Source: Streptomyces ficellus
GTDB taxonomy: Bacteria > Actinomycetota > Actinomycetes > Streptomycetales > Streptomycetaceae
Assembly (NCBI RefSeq): GCF_030406405.1
Contig: NZ_JAUEPL010000013.1
Location: 1 to 64,000 of the forward strand
Direction of reading: 5' to 3'
Length of the DNA: 64,000 bases
A program made the position numbers and the translations under genes. Shown here piece after piece: positions 27,043 to 36,102 of the stretch. Every line of letters starts with the position of its first letter. Within the stretch, counting starts at the first letter, position 1. Under the pieces are notes generated by a model, which ran no database searches, was not told where the DNA came from, and saw only the letters and a program-made list of their open reading frames with translations.

Positions 27043-28134
27043 TCAGGGGGTGGGGGATGAGGGCTGGGGCTGGGCGCTCGGGGCGAGGACGCCGCACACC
27101 GCGCCGGTGACCCGGCTGCCGGTCGCGTACGGGTCGGTGACCGAAGGTCGCGCGGGGGTGGCCCGCAGGCCGGCCGACAGGGGGTGCAGGGCGTCGGCCG
27201 TCTCAGCCGTGCAGGCCTGCGGGCCCGCCTGGACGCGGCTGGTCAGCACCTCCGCACGGTGCATCCGCAGGTCCTCGGGATCGAAGCGGAAGGCCAGCTC
27301 GCGGCGGACGGTGAACAGCGAGGCGTCGGCGGTGGCGTCCGCCCCGGCCGGGCGCAGCGCGTAGACGAAGGTGTGGTCCGACGTCACCTCCAGGACGTCG
27401 GGCGTCACCTCGGCCACCCGCATCGTGCCGCGGACACGCACCTCGGTGTCGGCCGGGCGGACCTCGGCCGGGTCGAAGCGCACCAGCCAGCCGGTCGCGG
27501 CGTGCCGCCCGTCGTCGGCCGGGGACACCATGCTCTGGTCGAACTGCTCCAGCTGGTCGGGGTCCACCAGCAGCCGCACCGGCCGCACCGCGTCTCCGGC
27601 CAGGACCTCAGGGTCGAGCGAGGACTGCACCAGGTAGTCCTTCACGGTGCTCAGCGCCGCGATGACCTGGCTCTCGGAGAAGTGCGCCGTGCGCTTCGCG
27701 GGCGGCAGGCTGATGCCGGCGGCACCCGAGTGGAACTGGGCGGCGGGGCTGCGGGCGTACAGATCGGCAGGCTTCCCGCCCGGCACGGCGCCTTGCGGCG
27801 CGAGCGGGGTCACGGAGCTCAGCAGCGGCTCGGCGCGCTGGTCGGGAAGCGGCTGGTAGGAAGTGCGGGCGCCCAGGTAGACCACGGATGCGAAGGCCAT
27901 CGCGATCAGCAGGACCAGCAGCAGGGCGCCGTGGCGGGGGCGCTTGCCCGGCCCCCAGGCGGGGCGGCTGCGTACGGCCTCCACGTGGCCGCCCAGGCGC
28001 TCCTGCGCGGAGAACTCCTGGAGACGGGCAGCGCGGACGAACGACTCGTCGAAGACGACGGATCGGTATTCCTCCTCACCACCGCCGGGGAAGCCCTCCG
28101 GCGTCCCCTCAGGCGGGTCGCCACGCCCTGCCAT
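27043..28134 (-). CDS. Membrane protein with SVVFDE motif, unknown function
   Basis: A 363-residue protein from ATG 28134 (GAAGG just upstream). The cytoplasmic N-terminus of about 68 residues contains RSVVFDESFVRAARLQE. One membrane helix lies at about 69-88 (GALLLVLLIAMAFASVVYLG). The external part of about 270 residues has a conserved-looking QVIAALSTVKDYLVQSSLDPEVL helix and beta-rich RFDPEEL-type segments. The same N-terminal motif is present in the next gene upstream (28200-28844), so the two are related in their cytoplasmic part. By position they may match S. coelicolor SCO2583/SCO2584, linked in my memory to wall synthesis; unverified. Confidence 0.75.
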   Translation of the reverse strand: MAGRGDPPEGTPEGFPGGGEEEYRSVVFDESFVRAARLQEFSAQERLGGHVEAVRSRPAWGPGKRPRHGALLLVLLIAMAFASVVYLGARTSYQPLPDQRAEPLLSSVTPLAPQGAVPGGKPADLYARSPAAQFHSGAAGISLPPAKRTAHFSESQVIAALSTVKDYLVQSSLDPEVLAGDAVRPVRLLVDPDQLEQFDQSMVSPADDGRHAATGWLVRFDPAEVRPADTEVRVRGTMRVAEVTPDVLEVTSDHTFVYALRPAGADATADASLFTVRRELAFRFDPEDLRMHRAEVLTSRVQAGPQACTAETADALHPLSAGLRATPARPSVTDPYATGSRVTGAVCGVLAPSAQPQPSSPTP

Positions 28135-28199
28135 ACCTTCAGGGTAGGTCCGCCGGAGCCGCGGTAAACGCCGCGCTACGCGGCAAGTTCCCGGGTGGC

Positions 28200-28844
28200 T
28201 CAAGGTGTTCGCGGCACGGCTGACACGCCGGGGGCGCGGTACTCCGCCCTGGGCGGGGCCGTGGGCGAGAGGGAGGGTCCGCTGGGGGCCGGCTTGTCGA
28301 CGCCGGTCGCCGCGGGCGCGGGGACCTTGTCGCCACGGCCGCCGGAGGAGCCCCGGTAGACGGCGGTGAAGGCGAGGGCGACCATGCCGACGCCCATCAC
28401 GACGGCGAGGACCCAGGCCACGGGGCGGTGCCAGCGGGAGCTGGGCCGGTAGGGACGCAGGGCACCGCCGTGCGCCCCGTACGGTCCATGGCCGCGGCCG
28501 CGTCCATAGCCGTGGCCGCGACCGTGATCATCGTCGTCGCAGTCGCAGTCGCAGTCGGAGTCGGGGTCGAGGTCGTACGCGTCGCCGTACCCGCGTCCGT
28601 ACCCGTCCTCGTACACCTCGTCGTCGGCCGCCGGCCCGCCGGCGCCGGCTCGGGCGGCTTCGGCGTCCGCACGCGCCTGGGCAGCGGCCAACAGGCGCTC
28701 GACGGCGGTCGGTTCATGGATCTTGGCCGCTCGTACGAAGTCCTCGTCGAACACCACGGAGGCGAAGTCCTCGTCGGCGCCTCCGCGGTCGTCGTCGGGC
28801 TCCCAGCCGTCCGGAAACGGCTTGCCCCCCACGTCGTCCGGCAC
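28200..28844 (-). CDS. Second SVVFDE-motif membrane protein with Asp-Cys run
   Basis: A 214-residue protein from GTG 28844. The cytoplasmic region carries ASVVFDEDFVRAAKIHE at about 28-44, then a Gly/Tyr/Asp-rich stretch with an unusual alternating DSDCDCDCDDDDH run at about 96-107 and GYGRGRGHG repeats. A membrane helix lies at about 141-163 and a short Pro-rich external tail follows. The motif matches the neighbour at 27043-28134. The acidic Cys/His run could bind metal but may be simple repeat drift. The frame runs upstream into proA but has no coding character there, so GTG 28844 is the start. Function unknown. Confidence 0.75.
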   Translation of the reverse strand: MPDDVGGKPFPDGWEPDDDRGGADEDFASVVFDEDFVRAAKIHEPTAVERLLAAAQARADAEAARAGAGGPAADDEVYEDGYGRGYGDAYDLDPDSDCDCDCDDDDHGRGHGYGRGRGHGPYGAHGGALRPYRPSSRWHRPVAWVLAVVMGVGMVALAFTAVYRGSSGGRGDKVPAPAATGVDKPAPSGPSLSPTAPPRAEYRAPGVSAVPRTP

Positions 28845-28885
28845 CCGTTCAGAGTAGACCTGAGAGGTGGCTCTTGGGCAGGGCC

Positions 28886-30202
28886 CTATCGGGTGTGACC
28901 GTCGCCCGTCACGATGTACTTGGTCGAGGTCAGCTCCGGCAGGCCCATCGGGCCGCGGGCGTGAAGCTTCTGGGTCGAGATGCCGATCTCGGCGCCGAAG
29001 CCGAACTGGCCGCCGTCCGTAAACCGCGTGGAGGCGTTCACCGCCACCGTCGTGGAGTCCACCAGCTGCGTGAAGCGGCGGGCCGCCGCCTGCGAGGTGG
29101 TGACGATGGCCTCGGTGTGGCCGGAGGACCAGAGCCGGATGTGCGCGACGGCGGCGTCCAGCGAGTCGACGACGGCGGCGGCGATGTCGTACGAGAGGTA
29201 CTCGGTCTCCCAGTCCTCGGTCGTGGCCGCCACGACCGTGGCCTTGGAGCCCTCCGCGTACGCCTGCACGCGCTCGTCGCCGTGCACGGTGACGCCCGCC
29301 TCGGCCAGGGCGTCCAGGGCGCGCGGCAGGAAGTCGGCCGCGATGTCCTGGTGGACGAGGAGCGTCTCGGCGGCGTTGCAGACGCTGGGCCGCTGCGCCT
29401 TGGAGTTGATCAGGATGTCGACGGCCATGTCGAGGTCGGTCTGGGCGTCGATGTACACGTGGCAGTTGCCGGTGCCGGTCTCGATGACCGGGACGGTGGA
29501 CTCCTCGACGACCGTACGGATCAGGGAGGCGCCGCCGCGCGGGATCAGGACGTCGACCAGCCCGCGGGCGCGCATCAGCTCGCGCACCGAGTCGCGAGAC
29601 TCGCCCGGCACCAGCTGTACCGCGTCCGCCGGCAGCCCGGCGCCGCCGACCGCGTCGCGCAGCACCCGCACCAGGGCGGTGTTGGAGGAGTACGCGGACG
29701 AGGAGCCGCGCAGCAGGACGGCGTTGCCGGACTTCAGGCACAGCGCGGCGGCGTCGACCGTCACATTGGGCCGGGCCTCGTAGATGATCCCGACGACGCC
29801 CAGCGGGACGCGGACCTGCCGCAGGTCGATGCCGTTGGGGAGGGTGGAGCCGCGCACGACCTCGCCGACCGGGTCGGGCAGCGCGGCCACGTCCCGGACG
29901 TCGGCGGCGATGGCGCGCACCCGCTCGGGCGTCAGCGTCAGCCGGTCGATGATCGACTCGCTGGTGCCGGCCTCCCGGGCCCGCACCACGTCCTCGGCGT
30001 TGGCCTCGACGATCTCGCTCGTACGGACTTCCAGGGCGTCCGCGATCGCCAGGAGCGCGTCGTCCTTGGCCGCGCGCGGGAGTGGCGCGATTTCGGCGGC
30101 GGCGGAGCGGGCCCGGTAGGCCGCCCGGACGACCGGAGTCATGTCGTCGTACGGCGTGACGGACGGCGAGGTGGAGGAAGCGGGGGAATGCGACGAGGTC
30201 AT
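28886..30202 (-). CDS. proA: Gamma-glutamyl phosphate reductase
   Basis: A 438-residue NADPH-dependent enzyme of proline synthesis, reducing glutamyl-5-phosphate to the semialdehyde. The aldehyde-dehydrogenase-like core carries [43 protein letters not shown] and the catalytic Cys in [17 protein letters not shown]. It ends [26 protein letters not shown], the typical C-terminus. It is separated from proB by one small gene (30325-30861) on the same strand. Confidence 0.97.
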   Translation of the reverse strand: MTSSHSPASSTSPSVTPYDDMTPVVRAAYRARSAAAEIAPLPRAAKDDALLAIADALEVRTSEIVEANAEDVVRAREAGTSESIIDRLTLTPERVRAIAADVRDVAALPDPVGEVVRGSTLPNGIDLRQVRVPLGVVGIIYEARPNVTVDAAALCLKSGNAVLLRGSSSAYSSNTALVRVLRDAVGGAGLPADAVQLVPGESRDSVRELMRARGLVDVLIPRGGASLIRTVVEESTVPVIETGTGNCHVYIDAQTDLDMAVDILINSKAQRPSVCNAAETLLVHQDIAADFLPRALDALAEAGVTVHGDERVQAYAEGSKATVVAATTEDWETEYLSYDIAAAVVDSLDAAVAHIRLWSSGHTEAIVTTSQAAARRFTQLVDSTTVAVNASTRFTDGGQFGFGAEIGISTQKLHARGPMGLPELTSTKYIVTGDGHTR

Positions 30203-30290
30203 ACTCGCAGCGTAATGCGCTCCCGGCGGGCACCCCTCACTTATCCCGTACTGCGAGACGGCGTCCTCACGAGACGACGTCCCGCCAGAC

Positions 30291-30330
30291 AGCCAGGTCA
30301 GGAAGCCAGGTCAGGACAGCCAGGTCAGTA
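30291..30330. repeat. 13-bp tandem repeat starting at the stop of the proA-proB middle gene
   Basis: Read on the minus strand, three copies of TGACCTGGCT(G)TCC follow one another; the first TGA is the stop codon of the 30325-30861 gene. Confidence 0.88.
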
Positions 30331-30861
30331 CGGGTGTACGCCGACGGGCGCGGCGGGCGGCGGGCCGTACCCCTCGGCGATCCGCAGGTGGTACGTCTCG
30401 CGGTCGATGACCTCCAGGCCGACGATCTCCCACGGCGGCAGGTTGGCGCTCTGCCGGTGCTCGCCCCACAGCCGCAGCGCCACCGCGGCGGCGTCGTGCA
30501 GGTCGCGGGCCTCCTCCCAGTACCGGATCTCGGCATGATCGGTGGCGTACCTGCTGGTGAGCAGGAACGGGTGGTCGTGGGCGAGCTGCTCAAGAGCCCG
30601 TCTGACCTCCTTCAGCGGGGCCTCCTGGCCCGAGACGCTGAGGGTGATGTGCCAGAGCTTGGACACCGGGCGGTCCGGGGGGCGCCGGTCCGCTTCGCTC
30701 CCCGCCCGCCGGGCCCCGGCGCCGTCGTCGGGGCCGGCTTCGTCGAAGTCGGCCCCGGCCTCGACACTCGTCAAGGCGCGTTCGGTCGTCCCTCGGGCCA
30801 GAGCCCCTGGGCGCGCTCGTCTCACCGGCGGCCTCCTGTTGATACGTCGTGGTGCTGTCAC
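30325..30861 (-). CDS. Conserved small protein between proA and proB
   Basis: A 178-residue frame from GTG 30861. The first 65 residues are Arg/Ala-rich and look unconserved. From SKLWHITLSVSGQEAPLKEV onwards the protein is folded-looking alpha/beta sequence (RALEQLAHDHPFLLTSRYATDHAEIRYWEEARDL, EIVGLEVIDRETYHLRIAEGYGP). An alternative start is GTG 30666, giving 113 residues. I know of similar proteins in Streptomyces beside proA but no function. It is on the same strand as both pro genes, so it may be transcribed with them. Confidence 0.72.
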   Translation of the reverse strand: MTAPRRINRRPPVRRARPGALARGTTERALTSVEAGADFDEAGPDDGAGARRAGSEADRRPPDRPVSKLWHITLSVSGQEAPLKEVRRALEQLAHDHPFLLTSRYATDHAEIRYWEEARDLHDAAAVALRLWGEHRQSANLPPWEIVGLEVIDRETYHLRIAEGYGPPPAAPVGVHPY

Positions 30862-30927
30862 CCCGCCTTACCCCTGAGACAAAGTTGACCAGTCCTGAGC
30901 GGAATGTGGGGCGGTTTTGGTGAAGCT

Positions 30928-30946
30928 CTCCGGCGGAGGGCCGGAG
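30928..30946 (-). terminator. Short hairpin after proB
   Basis: CTCCGGC (30928-30934) pairs with GCCGGAG (30940-30946) around a 5-base loop, 12 bases past the proB stop. Confidence 0.55.
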
Positions 30947-30957
30947 TTTCAGCCGTT

Positions 30958-32085
30958 CTAGGGGTGGAGGACGACGAGATCGTCTCTGTGTACGACCTCC
31001 CTTTCGTACGCCGGGCCCAGCTCCTTCGCCAGCTCCCTGGTGGAACGCCCCAGCAGCTGGGGGATCTCCTTGGAGTCGAAGTTGACCAGGCCGCGTGCGA
31101 CCGCCCGGCCGGAGCTGTCGCGCAGCTCGATGGGGTCACCCGCGCTGAACTCGCCCTCGACCGCCGCGATCCCGGCCGGCAGCAGCGATTTTTTGCCCTC
31201 GACGACCGCCCGTACGGCACCGTCGTCCAGGATCAGGGCGCCCTGCGGGGTCGAGGCGTGGGCCAGCCACAGCAGCCGGTCGGCCGAGCGGCGGCCGGTG
31301 CGGCGGAAGTACGTGCCGGTGTCGCGGCCCGCGAGGGCGTCGGCGGCACGGCTGGCCGAGGTCAGGACGACGGGGATGCCGGCGGCCGCGGCGATGCGGG
31401 CGGCCTCGACCTTGGTGACCATGCCGCCGGTGCCGACACCGGCCTTGCCCGCCGAGCCGATCTCAATGCCTTCCAGGTCGGCCGGTCCGCGCACCTCGGC
31501 GATGCGTGAGGTGCCGGGCTTGGACGGATCGCCGTCGTAGAGACCGTCCACGTCCGACAGCAGCACGAGCAGGTCGGCGCGGACGAGGTGGGCGACGAGC
31601 GCCGCGAGCCGGTCGTTGTCGCCGAACCGGATCTCGTCCGTGGCGACCGTGTCGTTCTCGTTGACGACCGGCACGGCGCCCATGGCGAGCAGCTGGTCCA
31701 GGGTCCGGTAGGCGTTGCGGTAGTGGGCGCGGCGGCTGGTGTCGTCGCTGGTGAGCAGCACCTGGCCGACGCGTACGCCGTAGCGGGCGAAGGAGGCGGT
31801 GTAGCGGGCGACCAGCAGGCCCTGGCCGACGCTGGCGGCGGCCTGCTGGCGGGCCAGGTCCTTGGGGCGGTGGACGAGGCCGAGCGGGGCGAGGCCGGCC
31901 GCGATGGCGCCCGAGGAGACCAGGACGATCTCCTTCTCCCCGCCACCGCGGACCTTGGCGAGTACGTCGACGAGCGCGTCGACGCGGTCGGCGTCGAGGC
32001 CGCCGGAGGCGGTGGTCAGGGACGACGAACCGACCTTGACGACGATCCTGCGGGCTTCCGTTACGTACTGTCTCGCCACTGTCAC
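30958..32085 (-). CDS. proB: Glutamate 5-kinase
   Basis: A 375-residue enzyme, the first and feedback-regulated step of proline synthesis. The amino-acid kinase domain has VKVGSSSLTT at the N-terminus, VSSGAIAAG, PVVNENDTVATDEIRFGDND and the VGTGGMVTKVEAARIA motif. A C-terminal PUA domain follows (GALILDDGAVRAVVEGKKSLLPAGI ... ARGLVNFDSKEIPQLLG). GTG 32085 is used, with a second GTG two codons on. No clear ribosome site is visible, so the start is less certain than the gene. Confidence 0.96.
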   Translation of the reverse strand: MTVARQYVTEARRIVVKVGSSSLTTASGGLDADRVDALVDVLAKVRGGGEKEIVLVSSGAIAAGLAPLGLVHRPKDLARQQAAASVGQGLLVARYTASFARYGVRVGQVLLTSDDTSRRAHYRNAYRTLDQLLAMGAVPVVNENDTVATDEIRFGDNDRLAALVAHLVRADLLVLLSDVDGLYDGDPSKPGTSRIAEVRGPADLEGIEIGSAGKAGVGTGGMVTKVEAARIAAAAGIPVVLTSASRAADALAGRDTGTYFRRTGRRSADRLLWLAHASTPQGALILDDGAVRAVVEGKKSLLPAGIAAVEGEFSAGDPIELRDSSGRAVARGLVNFDSKEIPQLLGRSTRELAKELGPAYEREVVHRDDLVVLHP

Positions 32086-32242
32086 GTGGGAAATCTATGT
32101 CAGTGGCGGCCTGGTGCGCTCGCGCATTCCATCGAGTGGACAGCCCGCTGGACACCCACCGCGCCGGTGCTCCGGACCACGCCCCGCACCACGGCGCCGC
32201 ACACCACGGCGCCCCACGACCCCCGCCCCCGCCCCCGCAGTC

Positions 32243-33448
32243 CTACGCCGCCGCCCTCGCCCGCTCGTCCCTCATCCGCCGGACCCGCCCCCGGACCCGC
32301 CGCAGTACCCGCCCCGCCAGCCGCCGCGCCCTGCGCCGGGCCACGGTCAGCGTCCCGGCCGCTCCGCGCAGCTCGTACGCGGAGTCCGGGATGCCCACCG
32401 CCGGGTCGCGGAAGTGCGGGTAGGCCAGGTACTCGCGGCCCCACCTGCGCACCCGCTGGGGCTGCTTGCCCTCCTTGAGGAAGGTGACGATGTCGAGGAG
32501 CTCGGCCGGCTTGTCCAGCGCCACGCACGTCAGGCGCAGCCGGTCCTCGGTCTTCAGCCGGCCGGCCACGCCCGGCGTCCAGTACGCGGCCATCAGCGGC
32601 GCGGCCCGCTTCATCTTGTCGAGCAGGACCTCCCGCGACTGCTTGAGCAGGACGGGGCCGAACTGTGGCAGCAGCGTGACGATGAACGGCCGCAGCATCA
32701 GCAGGTCGCGCCGCTCCCCCGGCGGCAGGTGCGCGGCGATCAGCTCCATCAGCGCCTTCGCCGAGTCGAAGCGCAGCGTGTAGCTCCCGGTCTTGGTCAC
32801 CTGCTTGCCGTCCGCGCGCCCCACCAGGTAGTAGCAGACGTAGTCGGCGACCACGGACACGCCGCTGCCGCGCAGGTACGCCTCCAGCGTGAACAGCGCG
32901 TCCTCTCCCGTACGCAGCGACTCGTCGAACCGCATGCCGTGCCGGACGAGCAGCTCGCGGCGGAAGAGCTTCTGGGCGCTCAGCGTGTACTTGACGTTGG
33001 AGGTGTAGATGTCGGCGCGCTCGACGGTCTGCTTCCACATCGACTTGGCGGCGTTCCGGTTGACGCCCACGGTCTTGCCGAGCACCACGTCCGTGCCCGC
33101 CTTGTCGCCCATTTCGACCAGGCGTTGCAGGGCCTCCTCCCCCAAGTAGTCGTCGGCGTCGAGGAAGAAGACATAGCGGCCGCGAGCCAGGGCCAGGCCG
33201 GTGTTGCGGGGCCCGCTGGGGCCGCCGGAGTTGGCCTGCCGGATGACGCGCGTGGGGACCTTGGTGCGGGCGGCGAACTCCTCCAGGTGCTCCCCCGTGC
33301 CGTCGGTCGAACCGTCGTCGACGGCGACGATCTCGATGCGGTCGGGGCCGATGGTCTGCGCCTCGACGGATTCGAGGCACTTCACCAGGTAGGGCATCGC
33401 ATCGTAGGCCCCGATGATCACGCTGACATCGGGAGTGTTCTCAGTCAT
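32243..33448 (-). CDS. Family 2 glycosyltransferase (wall polymer)
   Basis: A 401-residue protein from ATG 33448 (MTENTPDVSVIIGAYD). The GT-A fold has the VDDGSTDGT donor loop, RQANSGGPSGPRNTGL, and the metal-binding FFLDADDYLGEEAL. The C-terminal half ends in a very basic tail (ARRRARRLAGRVLRRVRGRVRR) that may hold it at the membrane. It shares the DPAVGIPDSAYE motif and overall plan with the GT2 at 55074-56702, so the two are paralogues. An upstream ATG (33496) has a GGGGGCACG site and cannot be excluded. It closes the minus-strand wall-polymer block. Confidence 0.87.
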   Translation of the reverse strand: MTENTPDVSVIIGAYDAMPYLVKCLESVEAQTIGPDRIEIVAVDDGSTDGTGEHLEEFAARTKVPTRVIRQANSGGPSGPRNTGLALARGRYVFFLDADDYLGEEALQRLVEMGDKAGTDVVLGKTVGVNRNAAKSMWKQTVERADIYTSNVKYTLSAQKLFRRELLVRHGMRFDESLRTGEDALFTLEAYLRGSGVSVVADYVCYYLVGRADGKQVTKTGSYTLRFDSAKALMELIAAHLPPGERRDLLMLRPFIVTLLPQFGPVLLKQSREVLLDKMKRAAPLMAAYWTPGVAGRLKTEDRLRLTCVALDKPAELLDIVTFLKEGKQPQRVRRWGREYLAYPHFRDPAVGIPDSAYELRGAAGTLTVARRRARRLAGRVLRRVRGRVRRMRDERARAAA

Positions 33449-33647
33449 CGGCACCCACTGCACATACGGCGTAAACGGACAAAGGTCGTCCGCCATCGTG
33501 CCCCCAATGTATTTCCGCGGTGTGACGGCGCGCACAGCGGCCCGTAAGTGCGCCTCGGACGAGGGACTTACGGGCCGCGAGGTGTACGTCCGGCTTTACG
33601 CCGGCGTGCGTGCGCTCGTCTACGGGCATACGGGAACGGGCACAGGG

Positions 33648-33764
33648 CGCCACTCGGTGAGGCCACTCGATGACGCCACTCGATGACGCCGCTCGATGAG
33701 GCCGCTCGATGAGGCCGCTGAGTGGCGCCGCTCGATCGGGCCGCTGAGCGGGGCAACTCAGTGG
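33648..33764. repeat. 13-bp minisatellite, nine copies, overlapping a stop codon
   Basis: Nine consecutive 13-bp units (CGCCACTCGGTGA, GGCCACTCGATGA, CGCCACTCGATGA, CGCCGCTCGATGA, GGCCGCTCGATGA and variants) cover 117 bp. The last unit holds the stop codon of the phosphotransferase gene at 33758. There is no coding content beyond the stop. Confidence 0.93.
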
Positions 33765-35917
33765 GCCAGCGTCGGCTCCGCGCCGTTCTCCTTATCCGCG
33801 CCCTTCTCGTCCACCGTGTCCAGCGCCGCCGCCGGCGGTTCGGCGCCCGCGCCGTCCGCCTCCTCGCCCAGCTCGCCGATCGGCCGGCCGGCCAGCCGCT
33901 GCGCGACGCCGGTGTTGCGGGCCTCCGCCTTGGCGGCCAGCGCCCGCACCGCCGCGTTGAACCGCTCCATGGAGGTGGGCTCGTCCGGGCCGAGCAGGTA
34001 GCGCTTGAGGAGGCGCCGGTTCCTGGCCAGCGGGTCGGCGGCCGGGTCGGCGACGGCCGCCAGCAGCTCGTCAAGTTCGGCGGCGCTGTTGGTGAGGATG
34101 ACGGCGGCCCGTACTGCGGTGTTCTGCCGCGTGAACTCCTCCGCGCCCAGCGCGGCCGAGTCCGTCACGGCGTACGGCTTGCCGCTCGCGATGAAGTCCG
34201 ACACGACGCTGGAGATGTCGGAGACCATGCCGTCGGCCTCGTTGAAGCAGTCGTACAGCTTCGGCTCGGTGCCGGTGACGACCTTGTGCTCCCACCAGCC
34301 GAAGGAGCGCCAGTACGCGTCGTTCCACTCGGCGCGCAGCCGCTTGATCTCGGCCAGGCGCTGGGGGTCGGCGAGCGCGACGCGCGACTCCTCGGCCTCG
34401 TCGCCGCCCTTGCGTCCGGGCCGGGTGAGCGCGGCGAGGCGCGCCTCGATACGGGTCAGTTCGGCGCGGGCCTGGGACTGCCGGCCCTGCGCCGCGGCGG
34501 CCTCCTCCGCCCAGCGCGGGTCGGCGGCGCGCTCGGCGTTCGCCGCGGCGACCATCTTCTGGAGCCGCTCGTCGACGGCCTTGGCCTTCTTGTTGACGAG
34601 TCCGGTGAAGGGGTGCGGCTTGTAGATGACGCGGACCGGCCGGGGGGCGTTCAGCAGCCGCCTCATGATGTTCTCGCCGGCCAGCAGCAGGGAGGTGTTG
34701 CCCGGGTTGTTGTCCCAGCCCTCCCAGGTGGGCGCGTACAGGATGGTCGGCACCGGATTCTTCGGCGTGCCCGTCCAGCCGGTGATGGGCGCGAGCTGCG
34801 GGCGGCCCACCTCGACGATGTCGTCGTCGCGGACGCCGACGTCGGCGAGCGCGTACCGGTCGCGGCCGGCCTTCCCGGCCGTCCACACCTCGTCGTACAC
34901 CTTCGAGAACGGGTTGACGCTGGCGAGCTTGTCGCTGTCGCCGTGCCCGATGAAGACGTGCTTCATGGTCGGTACGCGCAGCATGTGGATGTTCTTGCCG
35001 ACGTTGGCGGCGTACAGGCAGACGCGGACCGAGGACAGGTCCATGGCCATCAGGTGCTGGCCGCCGGGTACGCACAGGATCGGCACGGACGTGGGGTTCA
35101 GCTTGTTGACCAGGCCGCGCTCGCGCATGATGATCAGCGGCCGGCCGTCGACCTGCTCCATCGTCTCCAGCCACATGTTGACCTGGTACGCGGAGTCGTC
35201 GGAGCCCGAGAAGTACAGCGCGACGGTCGGCTGGTACTCGCGCAGCCAGGTGCCGACGGCCTTCAGGACGGCTCCGGCGCCGGGCACCCGGCGCTTGCGG
35301 CGCAGGTAGGGGACGAGGGCGGCGGTGTAGAGCAGGCCCAGCAGGAGGGTCGCGGCCACACCCGCGTACCCGACGATGTCCGCGCCCGTGCCGGCGGCGA
35401 TGATCACGCCGGCCATGGCGGGGATGTCCAGGTGCAGCATCTTCTCCGCGGAGCGGCTGAGCAGCGCCCGCGGCGGGGCGTCGGGGATGCGCACGGCGTG
35501 GAGGTCGATGTTGCGGGTGACGACCGGCATGGTGCGGCGCAGCCGGATGAGGGTGGCGAGGGCACCCTGCGGGGCCTGGAGGCCGTAGAACAGCAGGAAG
35601 CAGGCGACCGCGGCGTAGAACACCGGCTGTTCGGCGAGGCCTTCGCGGGCCAGCAGCAGGACGAGCAGCAGCTGGCGCAGCAGGAAGCGGATCGGCAGAC
35701 CGGCCCTGATCTTGTTGAGCCGGTTGATCAGGTAACTGTTCTTCTGGTGCAGGTACCAGTCGGCGACATAGGTGACGGCGCCGGCGGCCGCGAAGAACCA
35801 GAGGTTCGGGACCAGCGCGGCGAGCATGACGCACGGATAACCCAGTCCCATCAGGACTGCCGCGGCCAGCTCCGACGCACTGCCCACGCGTGCCAGGCGA
35901 ATGGCGGTCGAAATCAC
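33758..35917 (-). CDS. CDP-glycerol/ribitol phosphotransferase-like membrane protein (TagF/TarL type)
   Basis: A 719-residue protein. The N-terminal 220 residues contain several membrane helices. The rest follows the Glyphos_transf plan: IFIGHGDSDKLASVNPFSKVYDEVW-type region (HVFIGHGDSD), TILYAPTWEGWDNNPGNTS, IYKPHPFTG and SDISSVVSDFIASGKPYAVTD. A charged coiled-coil insert (about residues 480-560) is unusual. TagF/TarL enzymes polymerise glycerol- or ribitol-phosphate from CDP donors onto teichoic acid; the neighbouring TarI/TarJ fusion favours ribitol-phosphate. GTG 35917 has GAGCAGG upstream. Which polymer this organism makes is not shown by sequence. Confidence 0.8.
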   Translation of the reverse strand: MISTAIRLARVGSASELAAAVLMGLGYPCVMLAALVPNLWFFAAAGAVTYVADWYLHQKNSYLINRLNKIRAGLPIRFLLRQLLLVLLLAREGLAEQPVFYAAVACFLLFYGLQAPQGALATLIRLRRTMPVVTRNIDLHAVRIPDAPPRALLSRSAEKMLHLDIPAMAGVIIAAGTGADIVGYAGVAATLLLGLLYTAALVPYLRRKRRVPGAGAVLKAVGTWLREYQPTVALYFSGSDDSAYQVNMWLETMEQVDGRPLIIMRERGLVNKLNPTSVPILCVPGGQHLMAMDLSSVRVCLYAANVGKNIHMLRVPTMKHVFIGHGDSDKLASVNPFSKVYDEVWTAGKAGRDRYALADVGVRDDDIVEVGRPQLAPITGWTGTPKNPVPTILYAPTWEGWDNNPGNTSLLLAGENIMRRLLNAPRPVRVIYKPHPFTGLVNKKAKAVDERLQKMVAAANAERAADPRWAEEAAAAQGRQSQARAELTRIEARLAALTRPGRKGGDEAEESRVALADPQRLAEIKRLRAEWNDAYWRSFGWWEHKVVTGTEPKLYDCFNEADGMVSDISSVVSDFIASGKPYAVTDSAALGAEEFTRQNTAVRAAVILTNSAAELDELLAAVADPAADPLARNRRLLKRYLLGPDEPTSMERFNAAVRALAAKAEARNTGVAQRLAGRPIGELGEEADGAGAEPPAAALDTVDEKGADKENGAEPTLAH

Positions 35918-36025
35918 GAAGAACCTGCTCCAGAGGGGAGTGCCGGTTTATTCACTATGAGGACAATGAGAAAAGTCACGCGAAAGGTCACGTGAGGGGT
36001 GAAAGCGACGGGCCACGTGAAGGTG

Positions 36026-36081
36026 CGGCTTCACGAAGCCGGGCCTCTGCTTGCGCGACTAAGCGACAAACAGAGGCCCGG
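36026..36081 (-). terminator. Compound hairpin after the TarIJ-type gene
   Basis: An 11-bp perfect stem (CCGGGCCTCTG at 36039-36049 with 36071-36081) overlaps a smaller CGGCTT/AAGCCG hairpin at 36026-36041. It starts 22 bases past the stop at 36103, with an A-run (plus strand) at 36082-36086. Confidence 0.65.
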
Positions 36082-36102
36082 AAAAAGAACATCCAGCGAG
36101 TA

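Noticed and set aside
28845..30233. Upstream extension of the Asp-Cys membrane protein through proA
   Set aside because: The extension is the out-of-frame shadow of proA, with Arg/Gly-rich nonsense.
33648..33764. CRISPR array
   Set aside because: The 13-bp units are contiguous without spacers; it is a simple minisatellite.
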